Source: Nematostella vectensis (taxonomy: Eukaryota > Cnidaria > Anthozoa > Actiniaria > Edwardsiidae). From it: 64,000 nt of DNA. Shown piece by piece: positions 1-10,179 of the stretch (position 1 is its first letter; every line of letters begins with the position of its first letter). Under the pieces are notes generated by a model. That model saw only the letters and a list, made by a program, of their open reading frames with translations, made no database searches and had not been told where the DNA came from. A program made the translations under genes and the position numbers. The stretch is taken from the NCBI RefSeq assembly GCF_932526225.1, contig NC_064045.1, forward strand, positions 5,655,498 through 5,719,497, given 5' to 3'.

Positions 1-635
1 GGCAAGAACAGCTTAATAACTTTAGAGCAAATACCATGAGTCCATGTATTGAGATACATCGACACAGGGCTTTGACTCTTATTTCTATACAATATACAAG
101 AAACTAAAAAAAAAATAGAATGCATTCCATGTAAAATATTAAAATTACACAAAGAATCTGTCTCAGCTGGTTTATGAATAGGAAAAAGGTTGATTATGTA
201 GGAAATGGTGTGTTACTACTTCACGGGCTTGAAAATATATTGCCCCCTATTAACAGCATATATGAAGAGCAGTTGCAATAGTTCCTACAAGTTATCAAAC
301 ACCTGATGCCCTTTCGAATTAAAAAAAAAATTCAGTTATAGTATAGGGCCTGCCTGGCACATTTTGTAGGCAATGACGATCAGTTGATGAGCTTTGTGGT
401 TCATGTCGGCTTGGGTGGCTTACTCCATATCAACATCACCCTAGAATGCAAATAGACAATCAGCACCTCCAAAAAATCCTCACAAGGGCTCTTAGTAAAG
501 TAAAAAAACTCAAACAAGGGTCAATGAACAGCCCTTTTGGCCTACTGTATCTAACTTTTTTATAAACTAGCATCACTCAAACCACTACTCAAATATTGCC
601 GAGGTGAAAAGTCTGTCAACTTCTTAGGCTAAGTT

Positions 636-756
636 CAAACGTTGTATTATCCATGAGCCGTATTCAATGCGAATGAATGCCAATGAACAAGGTGTTGTTT
701 TATCTTTATTTGCATGCATTTGCATTGAATATGGCTCATGGAAAATACAACGTTTG
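636..756. repeat. Inverted-repeat (MITE-like) element, 35-bp arms
   Basis: The arm at 636-670 (starts CAAACGTTGTATT, ends ATTCAATGC) is matched in reverse complement by 722-756 (starts GCATTGAATATGG, ends ACAACGTTTG) with few mismatches, leaving a loop of about 50 bp. This foldback form fits a short non-autonomous DNA transposon. No target-site duplication was identified. Confidence 0.6.
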
Positions 757-936
757 CATTTGTGAATGGCATTACTAACTAGCTGGTTAAATCTTTGTCA
801 TAGCCATGAGAGGATGTAACCTTGAAACCTCTGTGAAACCATCCTTTGTTTAGCGCTTATTACCAATCTACATAGGTTTACTAAAACCACATCGACCAAG
901 TGCTACAAACTAACAGAAACTCCTCGTTGCATACAG

Positions 937-942
937 TTTATT
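937..942 (-). promoter_or_regulatory. Polyadenylation signal for ALYREF
   Basis: TTTATT on the plus strand reads AATAAA on the minus strand, 36 nt after the ALYREF stop codon. The canonical hexamer and its position make it a likely cleavage/polyadenylation signal, giving a very short 3' UTR. Cleavage evidence cannot be seen. Confidence 0.5.
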
Positions 943-977
943 CTACACAAGCTGCATGATCTGTCAGTCTAAACAGT

Positions 978-3900
978 CTATTTCCTTTGTGCTAATAGAG
1001 TTTCAGCAGTTCCTGCAAGCACTGACTCCAATAAAGTGTGCTTAGAATTCTGATGCCTCACCTCATCATGATAAGCATCAAGCTCTGCATCCAGCTCTTC
1101 AGCAGTCTTGTTAGACTTTGGTTGCCCCCTGCCACCACGACCACGACCTCTACCACGCCCACCGCCTCTCGGACTGAACCCGCTTCTGTTTCCACCACCT
1201 CCAAAGCTTCCACCACCACTGGTACGTCTATACCTGGAAATCAATTGTTATACCGTTTATAATGTAGTTTGACTGGTGATAGAAAATAGCAAATGCAGGA
1301 CTATTTGAAATTGATTCACTGAGGCAACAGCCAATGAGGCTAAAGCATGAATGGGCTATTGACTTAGATTATACACAGTTCTTCATGTTTTTGTCAGCAC
1401 ATACTCTTGACCAACAATTGCTGGATAAGCTTGCTATTAGCAATTATTATGTAAATCAGCCAAACCTATACACCTATTTCAAAAAAGGTTGCACTCCAGA
1501 ATCTGTGTCGTAACCCGTGGTGGCTCATGGGTAGCATATAAACGGCTGAATCCTTGTATCTGAAAGCCATGTGAATGTTTATAAGAACATAAACAATAAT
1601 TCTGCAGCTTTTGAAACATGGATTTATTTACTTCTATTTGCCTATTTGTTTGTTATTCATGAAGCACTGCAGGTTACAATACGCAGATTCTCCAAGTACA
1701 ACCTTATTTGAAATAGATGTATAGGGCCATGTAGAAGCTATCGGAAGATTTCACCACAGTGGATTGGTTTGGATTGATGCAACACAGAGGAAGAACACGA
1801 ATACAATAGAACAATGAGGGTAATCTAGCCCATTATGTTAGGCCTTACAAGTGGACTTCTACACTTCTTGGTGTATATGATCGTGTTTACAGCAAAGATG
1901 ACATCACAGCTAAGTTAACAGACAAACAAATGCAAAGAGGCTTCACTTACCCCCCTGCGCCACCTCCTCTGCCCCGGCTCGGTCTACTGTCTGAAAAGCC
2001 TGCTACTAGCTCTATTTTCATTGGTCGACCTTAATAAATGAAAACATAAACATTACATAACATTATATAATACAACACAACCAAGTCATTCTTACATATC
2101 TATTACAGTGGAACCTGGGTTTTACGATATGCCTCGGTGAAAAGAAAATGTATCGTCAAATCGGGGCATCCTTGCAAATAGGTCCTTGATTTAAAGATAT
2201 AAAGGAGAATCTGTTAAAAATATCGTTGTAGCGAGATTGGGTAATTATCAACTTTCACAAAATAATTATATTGCAACTGTACTCTGTGTAAGACTGTGCA
2301 GTTACTACTGTGCAGTTACTCTCTGTAAGGTTGTAATTTGTATTAGACAAGCTCTCTCAAATCAAAAAATCGATTAACTGTAATGATCTTGTGTGGTGTC
2401 TTGAGTTTTTCTCTCTTTGTTGATAAACAGAATCAGTAATATTGTTGCATCGAGGTCAAAATTTAGTTGGGATAACAGATATTTGTATCATAAATCAAGA
2501 ATATCGTTGTATCCAATATCGTTAGATCAAGGTAATTTCTTATACATTTCACTGTATTTCAGCCAGGAGAAAGGAACGCTTTTGTAAAATCGAGGTTTTT
2601 GTAAAATCCAGTATCGCAAAATCCAGGTCCCCCTGTATTAACTTTTAATACTATGATCCCCATGGATTCTTTTGTCTTCAGGAAAGTTAAATAGTGAAAT
2701 TCTCTGAAGAACAATGGATGGTTCTAATCTCCCCTCCTGTATAAGTGATGTGGAAAAATTTCAAAGACAAAAGAATCCTTTGAGTTTTACTAATTCATCA
2801 TTATGCACAAGGGAAAATTAGAACAAAAAAATGTTTGCCTTCTACACCTCTATTATTATTCATCACAAACACATTTTCAACCTTTGTTTATATAATGGTA
2901 CAACAAATTGTTTGGAGACAGGTTTATAGTTAGCAGACAATATTAGCTAACTAGATTTCATCAACTGTGACCAACTGCTGTACCTCCTTCGATTACCATC
3001 AAGGCAAAATTATATCCAGGACGGTCAGTATTCAGGAGGCTCCAGATTCATGTAAAATTAAAGCTGCATTGTCACCAGTTTAATTCCGTTCAATTACGTA
3101 ACAATCACCAATGATTTTTAACAGAAAAAGCGCAAAATATTTCAAAATATTGAAAGCAGTGTGTTTATTGGAAGTTTCTTTGAGGATGTGATTGATAATT
3201 TAGAGCGAATGGCCTATTTAATATCTCTGATTTTAATAGATTCTTTTGTCTTTTAACGGTTGAGGTTTCCGTCCGACCCCCGGAAGTAAACTGGTGACAA
3301 TGCGGCTTTAAGCTACCCTTACACAAATGATAGACCAAAAGAACATGATTAAGTAAAAATGAAAAAAATGGTATTCTAAAACTGTATTGTTACAGAATAA
3401 GGTATTCCCAGTAGTTCTCACCATCAAGTGGGACTCCATTGTATTGCTTCAGGGCCTGTTGAGCATCTTCTCGTCTGACAAACACAACCTCTGCTGTGCC
3501 ATGTGACCGTCCAGAGGCATCATAATGTACACACGATCGCTTGACTTGCCCAAACTCACTAAACAACTCCTAAGACAGGATCAAGGGCACAGTTCAGACA
3601 CTTGTTTTTTGCGACTTCAGTTATGAATGGTTTTTAACTAGTGCATGTTTGTGGAAATGCCTGCCTCTATGCCCCCCCCCCCCCCCCTGCTAACATAGGA
3701 AAGAAAAAAGCAAGGGAAGTTTATGACATTTGAACTTTAATTGGGTAAATCTATGAACTTTCTCTGTCTGAGGAACTTGCTTTAAAAAATAGGGGACTAA
3801 AGAGGATCACTTTCACACAAAAAAGAAACAGTATGTTTACTGGTACGAGGCAAAACTCTAAAGTTTGTGAAACTATGCGGCCTTACTTTGGAGCTAACTT

Positions 3901-4457
3901 TAGCCGAGAGCTAACTTTCAAGAGAATTTTTATACGGTCCACATGAAAAATAATAAGTGGGTTACTCATAAAATACAGATATATCTCTTATTCTGTACTC
4001 TAAAGCTAAGACCATTCAATGTCTTTCACAATTTATTACACTTTCACTCACCGAAATGTCTGAGTCGGAGACGCCAAAGTCAAGATTTGAAATGCTCAAC
4101 TTGCTTCCAGTTGAGATCCCACCCGCACCGCCTGAGCCACCAGAAAAACTACGACCACCGCTACCTCTGCCATCGAACTTATCATGCTGCCATCTATCCG
4201 GAAGCTCACGAGGCTAAAAATAAAGACAGCAAGTTAGAATTCAAGCGAGAGGAACCGAAGAGTCCAGGAGAATTCGACCAGCTACTCACTCGGGAATATG
4301 GCGTTGAGCGATTTCCCCGCGTTCTACCGCGGCCTACTGGTCCACCGCCTCGTCTTCCAGGGCCTCTGGATCCCCCACGACCTCTTCCTCCACGTGAAGA
4401 CTTCTTGTTCTGCTTTATAATGTCATCTAAGCTCATGTCCAACTGATCGTCCGCCAT
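978..4457 (-). CDS. ALYREF: THO complex subunit 4 / Aly-REF mRNA export factor
   Basis: This RNA-binding adaptor of the TREX complex binds spliced mRNA and hands it to NXF1 for nuclear export. Coding exons on the minus strand: 4290-4457, 4052-4213, 3422-3569, 1951-2029 and 978-1233. All junctions are GT-AG and keep frame, giving 270 aa, close to the vertebrate length. The N-terminus carries the UAP56-binding motif ([10 protein letters not shown], residues 6-15) and an RGG-rich stretch. A central RRM spans about 92-170, with an RNP2-like [10 protein letters not shown] in exon 2 and an RNP1-like [12 protein letters not shown] in exon 3. The C-terminus has a second RG-rich block and the conserved [16 protein letters not shown], matching the C-terminal UAP56-binding element. 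Introns 3 and 4 hold several non-autonomous transposons. The start is the first ATG before the conserved motif. The family call is very secure. Confidence 0.95.
1471..1719. mobile_element. TA-flanked MITE, copy 1
   Basis: The element lies in ALYREF intron 4. The left end CACCTATTTCAAAAAAGGTTG is repeated inverted at the right end (ACCTTATTTGAAATAGATG). TA flanks both ends (1469-1470 and 1720-1721), the target duplication of Tc1/mariner-type elements. A second copy with the same termini and subterminal inverted segments lies at 20025-20278. There is no coding capacity. Confidence 0.65.
2106..2635. mobile_element. Pogo/Tigger-like non-autonomous DNA transposon
   Basis: The termini are inverted: CAGTGGAACCTGGGTTTTAC at the left and, in reverse complement, CAGGGGGACCTGGATTTTGC at the right. 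TA dinucleotides flank both ends (2104-2105 and 2636-2637). CAGTGGAACCT-type ends with a TA target site are typical of pogo/Tigger members of the Tc1/mariner superfamily. No transposase ORF is present. The element lies in ALYREF intron 3. Confidence 0.65.
3062..3307. mobile_element. TTAA-flanked MITE (piggyBac-like), copy A
   Basis: The termini AGCTGCATTGTCACCAGTTTA and (inverted) AGCCGCATTGTCACCAGTTTA bound a 246-bp element with TTAA immediately outside both ends (3058-3061 and 3308-3311). TTAA target sites are characteristic of piggyBac-type elements. A near-full copy in the opposite orientation sits at 18020-18265, and a degenerate fragment at 59287-59385. Confidence 0.7.
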
Positions 4458-7168
4458 TTTGAGTTTGTTGAGATGAACCGCGTGTGGAATAACGAGGACG
4501 CCGGCGTCGCTTATTATGGGATGGCCACGTGTCGAAAAAAATCCCTGGGTAGGGACGGGTGCGTCGAAATTGTCACAAAGGTGCCTATTGGCCTTTGAAT
4601 ATTGTTTTGAAATAATTTCTAAAACTTATTTTGCATATTTTACGATATGGTCTGCCTGGGTTAAGTGTCAGAAGGATTTGTCCTCTTACTGTAAGAAAAA
4701 CGGCCCTTTGAATAACACTTGAGTGTCGTACCTGTGTGTTGGCCCTGCAGTACGTAAATGATGCGGAGTTGTTCAGTTTTGAGGCAAGTCTGACAGCGGT
4801 ATTTAACGGACTGCGGAATGTGCCTTCTAAGTATGACGCGGGCGGACCGCCGTCAATCGGCAAAAATAGGACGCATGCGCCAAATGTCCCGCCATTTTTC
4901 GCCGCTGCCTGTAATCCCCTGTGTACAGCGGTGCGGCTCAGAGCTCATTATTATCTTAGGGCTAGGCGCCGATAGCTGGTCACCAAATGTCTTTCGCGCC
5001 GAAAGAAATACTGAGTCGAACCACAACAGTAGAATATTCCCGGGTGAGTTTCTAGGATGCAATTTATCCAACGCTCGGAGGCCGATTTTTCTACTTTCTT
5101 GTTCCTCTCCCCCCCTGTAGTGGGACATTAAAAAAATTTAAGCCTTATAAGGGAAATATTGATTGTGCTGCAGTAATTAGTTACGAGTAAAGCCCTTGGG
5201 TGCAGAATAACGTTACAGTAATTTCAAAGGTATAACAGAAGGAAAGTTATGAAAGTTATGGTGGAAGAACATCAATCCAAACTTTTTAGACAAACTAGAA
5301 GGTTCGATACCAGTTGCGGATCTACGGGAGGGGGGGGGGGGGGGGGGGGCTTGGGCTGCCTTGTGTCTGTTCATTCCAAAATAATGACGATTTTTTTTGT
5401 CACACCCCCCTCCCCCTGGCAGAAAGCTAGATTCGCCCCTGGCTGCGATGTAAGGGAAAAAAATGCATAAGCAACTTATTTTTTTTCTTTCCGAACTAAC
5501 TACTATTTTCTAATGGCTCCAAAACAAAAGCCCCACAATTATCTGGAAAAGCCATCAGAGCCAAGCGATAGCGATAGCAACGCAACCAGCTCACACAAAC
5601 ATGAACTTCTTCAATGACTTTCTAATGGGAATGTCATCCCTGATAATCCTGTTAAGGCTCTATCTACCCACTGGATTATAGGCCTTCCTCGATTATGCTA
5701 GCATTTTTTTTTTCGGCATTTTCTTGTAAAAACGAGAATTTTGAAAAAGAATTGCTAGCATTTTCTGTCATTTTTCATGACTGTGATCCAGATTTCAAGT
5801 ATTTCAGTCAAGAGAAGGAAACATAATCCTAAAGTTTCACAATGTTTATTACTTAGTTTGATTGTTTTCTGCCTGTCTCGACTGTAATTTCTGAGTATTT
5901 GTTGTGCAACTTGTGGGGAAAAAGGTATGGGTGGTCAGCGGGTAGCTGCTTCTCTTGCTCAGCCAAGCGGCGTCGGCCACAAACTTGCAAGATAGACCAG
6001 TTCCATAAGCGGATCTAGGGGGGCCGGTGCCCCTCTCACTGGGCCCGTCTTTGGACGGAAATTTTAGAAGAAATGTTTCAAAGCAAAATTCCCAATTCCC
6101 CCTTCACCCCCCCCCCCCCCCCCCCCACCCACCCCATGTATGTTTTGTTGGAAATAATACAAAGCATTCTTTAGAAATCAAATGACACTTTCTAAAGAAA
6201 TCAGGCATTTTTTTGGCTTTATGCGAGAGTTTCTAGTAGCATTAAATGCCAGTTTGACTAGCATAATCAATGATTCGCACTGGTTTTGTAAGGTTGTAAA
6301 TGAGAAGATTCCATATATCAAATCACTGTCGTTTTTCTAGCTCGCTCGGTCAATTCCTTATTAAGACATTACATACCATATTTAGAAGTCCGCTTCAATC
6401 ATTTTTTCGTGTTGCCCTTGAACTGTTTACGTCGAAAATTTCCACGTAAACTTCTTGGAATTATCGTGTTTATTACGATTTGGCATCACCATAACAGAGT
6501 ATTGCAAAGAGCGCCTGGTTAGATGCGTGTTCGCAGAACTATAGGATTTCCAGGAATACTTTGGTATTGGCAAGGGAAAACTGCTACGGCTGGTCAAGAA
6601 TCGAAGATATCTGCGTTATGAATAAATAAGGAAAATTCGAGGTTCTTGGGTGTGTAAATGATGTCATCTAACGAGCAGCAAATGGATTTTCATTCGAGAT
6701 CGAAAGAGTGATTTTGATCTGTACGTCTGGAAAACGTCTAGGGGGTGGGGGTGGGGGGATGGACTACCGGAGCCGTGAGGGAAATGGCGATGAGTGAATA
6801 GCTCAAATGTAGGCCGCAAGCTACAATGCCATAGTTTAAACTCGAAAATTAATTTTTAATAATGCAGACAGTGTTTGAATCGCTTATGTATTTATGTGTT
6901 TGAATCGCATATGTATTTATGTGATAAATCGATGAATCTACTCGAAGATATGGAATAACAACAAAATGACTTATGTTTATACTGAAAAACATCATTCTCT
7001 TAACATAGTGATGCGATCTTAGTTCTCTAAATGCTTTTAACGGTAAATGGGACTATTACATGTATAATGCTACTGTTATTATACTTTACTATGAATTTAA
7101 AGAGGCGATGTTAATATGACCTCAAGAAGAAATGACAGACAGAAACCTGGGATTGACGCCACATTCTA
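4458..7168. other. Intergenic region, ALYREF to GPCR
   Basis: This stretch contains the ALYREF 5' UTR and promoter at its left end, including an ATTTTGAG segment just before the ATG, and the presumed GPCR 3' UTR at its right end. Long G or C runs occur at about 5328-5350 and 6107-6127, the first next to GCGGATCTACGG, a motif shared with dispersed repeats elsewhere in the window. Short open frames here lack codon bias or recognisable domains. No gene is supported. Confidence 0.5.
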
Positions 7169-9007
7169 TCAAACGGACTCGTTATTGGCTGGACCTAAGG
7201 ATTTTCCTTGAGCAGATGATCGACTTTGGTTGCAAACTTCTTGTAGGGTCGTGGTCGTAATCTGATTACTCCCCTGCTTCCAACCAATCGCCTTCTTGAG
7301 ATGCCTTCTGAAAGATCCACTCTGCCAACTGTACACAAACGGGTTGACACAAGAGCTGACGCAAACAAACACCACCGCGGTGTGGTACAAAACCGAGCCA
7401 TACCGGAACTCGGGATGGTAGTACGCTAAAAGGTATGACGTCACATCCGGAAGCCAACACGCACTGTAAATTGCAGTCACTATGACAACCATGATAGTGA
7501 CACGCTTTTTGGCGTTGAGTGCAGCAAACTGTTGAGAGTTGTGGTTAGTCACGTGTTTTGTCTGCTGTCGGAGGGTCTGTACTGCGCGTGCGTGGAAGTA
7601 CGTCATCAGGGCTGTTGGGATGCCGAAATCGAGAAGGAAAGTGATGACTGTGTACACCTTGGGGTAGGTAGAAGAGGGCCAGGCCTCTACACAGAAGTCG
7701 CCGATGCTGTTGTATTGGTAGGCTATCACAGGCGGGAGCTCGACCACTAAGGCATACACCCAGCTGGCGGCGATGACTGCTTTGAGCTTGCGAGACGTTA
7801 TGTGGCGGTTGTGATGGACGACGTAGTGCCTGCAAGCACAAGAAAACCTCGGGTCATGATTTGGGAGGACGGAAAGAAAACAACATCTTTGACAGAGGAA
7901 TTGGGGATATGGATAATTAAAAGAAAATATGTTCTACATGGCCAGGTTCACTAATACTTTTGTTGTCCATGGGGGAAAAAAAATCAGAAACAATAGTCAT
8001 CCCGCAGGCCTGGTAGCCAGAATTAAATGAGCTGCATTTGGTCATATAGTGGTCAATTTTCTTTTATGTATCTTTCCCTGCATTTTCTTCTATTGAAGTA
8101 TATATTTCAGATAAGTTGCGTATTTCTTCAGAACCCCCTCCCCCCCCCTCCCCCTTCTCTCAGTAGTAAATGATCCCCAGCCTAGTCCCAGGTGTTCTTA
8201 TCGAGTTTCTTGTGCTGGCAGATGAACCGTGAGGTAGCCTGAGGGCTGGGACGAGTGGTTTCCTGTGACGTCACAACTCTTCCAATCTACAGGAAACCCA
8301 ACCACAATAAACCCAATAATAACGCCTTGGACTAGGCTTAATGATCCCCTTAATTTTAAACGGCTCGCATTATAGGCCGTTGATCGAATGCTGCCCACAA
8401 ATGTTCGAAGTTCTCGCAAAACTTGGATAGTCTTGCTCGTATTTTCTTTCTCTAAATTGAAGAAATGCTTGAATTTTCCATGTAAGACGAGTAAAGCAAG
8501 CCAATCACTGCTTTATCCGCAAAACCGTCAAAATAAGTCAATAACCGTAAACCGCTAGGTCTAGAGAACCCACAATACCGCGGAATAAAATACAAAAAAC
8601 CGCGCCAGATTTAAGCAAAACCGCATTACCGCAAACCCTTACGCCCCCCTCTTAGAAGAAAATAATAATATAAATAAATACCTTTCAAAGCTTATTGCCA
8701 CCAAAGTAAAAGCTGAAGCCGCTCCACCGAGCCAAGTGAGAAATCCTCCCGTGAAAAACTTGCAGACGAAGTCCCCAGCCACTCCGGCAGGATGAGAAAA
8801 CAACCGGCGAAAGATGTACTGAGGAGTGAGAAAGACTGCCACCAGAATATCTGCAACTGCTAGATTAGCAAGAAGATAGTTCATGGGAGTTCGCATGTGA
8901 TGGTTTTTAAGAATCACATAGCAGACCAGCGAGTTTCCAACAAGATCGACAAACACTAGCACACCAAACACCACAGCCAGCGCAGTTGCTTCCAAGCTTG
9001 TCAACAT
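7169..9007 (-). CDS. Rhodopsin-family (class A) GPCR, neuropeptide-receptor-like
   Basis: This is a plasma-membrane seven-helix receptor that presumably couples to heterotrimeric G proteins. Coding exons are 8682-9007 and 7169-7829; the GT-AG intron splits the codon for the Arg of the DRY-type motif, giving 328 aa. Class A landmarks are all visible: N25 in GNSLV (helix 1), D53 in LAVAD (helix 2), Cys82 before helix 3 pairing with Cys155 in the second extracellular loop, the ERH variant of DRY at 108-110, W132 in helix 4, CWLP at 233-236 (helix 6) and NPFVY at 271-275 (helix 7). The extracellular N-terminus is very short. A basic KKR precedes helix 6, and the C-tail is rich in S/T and Q. Helices 6 and 7 resemble bilaterian peptide receptors, but the ligand cannot be inferred. 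A non-coding 5' exon is possible. Confidence 0.88.
8530..8645. repeat. Dispersed repeat, copy 1 (AGTCAATAACCGTAAACC family)
   Basis: This segment in the GPCR intron contains AGTCAATAACCGTAAACC, GCGGAATAAAATACAAAA and a block rich in CCGC and GCAAACCC. The same ordered blocks recur at 35724-35823 and, in part, at 27690-27775, so it is a dispersed family. Termini and class are not clear. Confidence 0.6.
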
Positions 9008-10179
9008 CTTTTTTGAACTAATGATAGTTCAATACGCTTATGATTTATCGAAGCCTATGGAATCACATGTCAATCCCGGAAGCCCAGGGGGGGGGGGGGG
9101 GGTTCTTCCCATATCGACTTGATAGGGATGCTCTTCGTATGTTTTAGGGGTCAAAATCGGGCCTAAGGTATTCTTTGGGGGTATCCGAGCAAAAAAAATA
9201 TTTTAAGGCTCCTAAGGTATTGTTTAGGGTAGCAATTTTTGGTCGTGCAGGTATTTTTAGAGGTATTTTTCGAACTTTCCGACGAGCATCCCTATCACTT
9301 TTACCTTGAAGACCCCCCCCGGGCCAGGAAGATTAAAGGATTAAAAGGCTTTTTCCTCTCTTATAAACTTGTCAATTCCTGTCGAGGAAACCAGGTGTCA
9401 TAACCTGCTAACAGCTAAGAGCGCTCAGCTAACATCGGTTGCCAGTATTTGCCTTTGACAGTCTTGTCACCTATCCAATGCCCGGTTCAGTACAAGCCGG
9501 CCTTTCTAACTCCAGTTTCGACTTTCATTTTCCTTCAATTGTACTTTTTAAATACGATGAAGTTTTCAAATTGAATGCATTACCGAAAATTACATTCCTC
9601 CCCTGTAGTTCATTCTTTGTCATTTTTCTGCAATAAGTTTTGATTAAACGTGGCCTCTGCTTTATGTCGCCCGTATGCTGCCTGGGTATAAACTAGTTTA
9701 TATAAATAATTAATGTGACGGGAAGGTGGAAATTCTTGAATAATAATGACCCACGTTTCAGGATGTTTCTTGGTCAGATAATCGTCTTTTCTTGTCAGAA
9801 ATCTTCAGGGTTTGATATTAAATCGGTAATTAATTCTCGAATTTTGACTTTATCTTAAAAAAGAGGGTGGGAAGTGAATTGGTGAAATAAGCTTTTAACA
9901 AGTGCTTTTGACGTGCTGTTATAACATTCAAACAATACAATTTAGAACCTGCATTAAACTTACTTCAGGTGGCTAGCAGTCGGTAATTCCTGTTTTGGGG
10001 GTGTCGGGATCCCTGTGGCGAGCAAAAAAAGCTTCTCTGCTCCCTTTCCCCCTTAATGTTTGAAGCAAAACAATTACAACACCTGGAGAATCAAGTGAAC
10101 GAGACGGGTGTGATAACTGTACTTTATTCTTTAAAATATGATAAAAAAATGTAAATTTTCAATACTCCTTTCATGGATG
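9008..10179. other. Intergenic region, GPCR to tepsin
   Basis: The GPCR promoter should lie at the left end and the tepsin 3' UTR at the right end (minus-strand gene ending at 10180). A run of G at about 9086-9102 precedes a short inverted-repeat element (9120-9297). The remainder is AT-rich with no supported gene. Confidence 0.5.
9120..9297. mobile_element. Short inverted-repeat element (TGATAGGGATGCTC ends)
   Basis: TGATAGGGATGCTC at 9120-9133 is repeated exactly inverted as GAGCATCCCTATCA at 9284-9297, and similarity extends a few bases beyond with mismatches. The interior has diverged CTAAGGTATT-type subrepeats. It is non-coding. The tandem block at 43058-43406 has related termini and interior, suggesting the same family. 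Confidence 0.55.

Larger units (their letters stand above)
1..977. other. Flank downstream of ALYREF
   Basis: No coding region is supported here. The right end (about 900-977) is the 3' untranslated region of the minus-strand ALYREF gene, with a polyadenylation signal at 937-942. The remainder is AT-rich and contains an inverted repeat at 636-756. Nothing else is recognised. Confidence 0.6.

Noticed and set aside
5300-5325. GGTTCGATACC considered as a tRNA T-arm
   Set aside because: No A-box or acceptor stem pairs around it; it lies at the start of a G-run dispersed repeat.
8198-8419. Minus-strand 73-codon frame in the GPCR intron
   Set aside because: It is flanked by no plausible splice sites that would keep the receptor frame, and has no recognisable domain.
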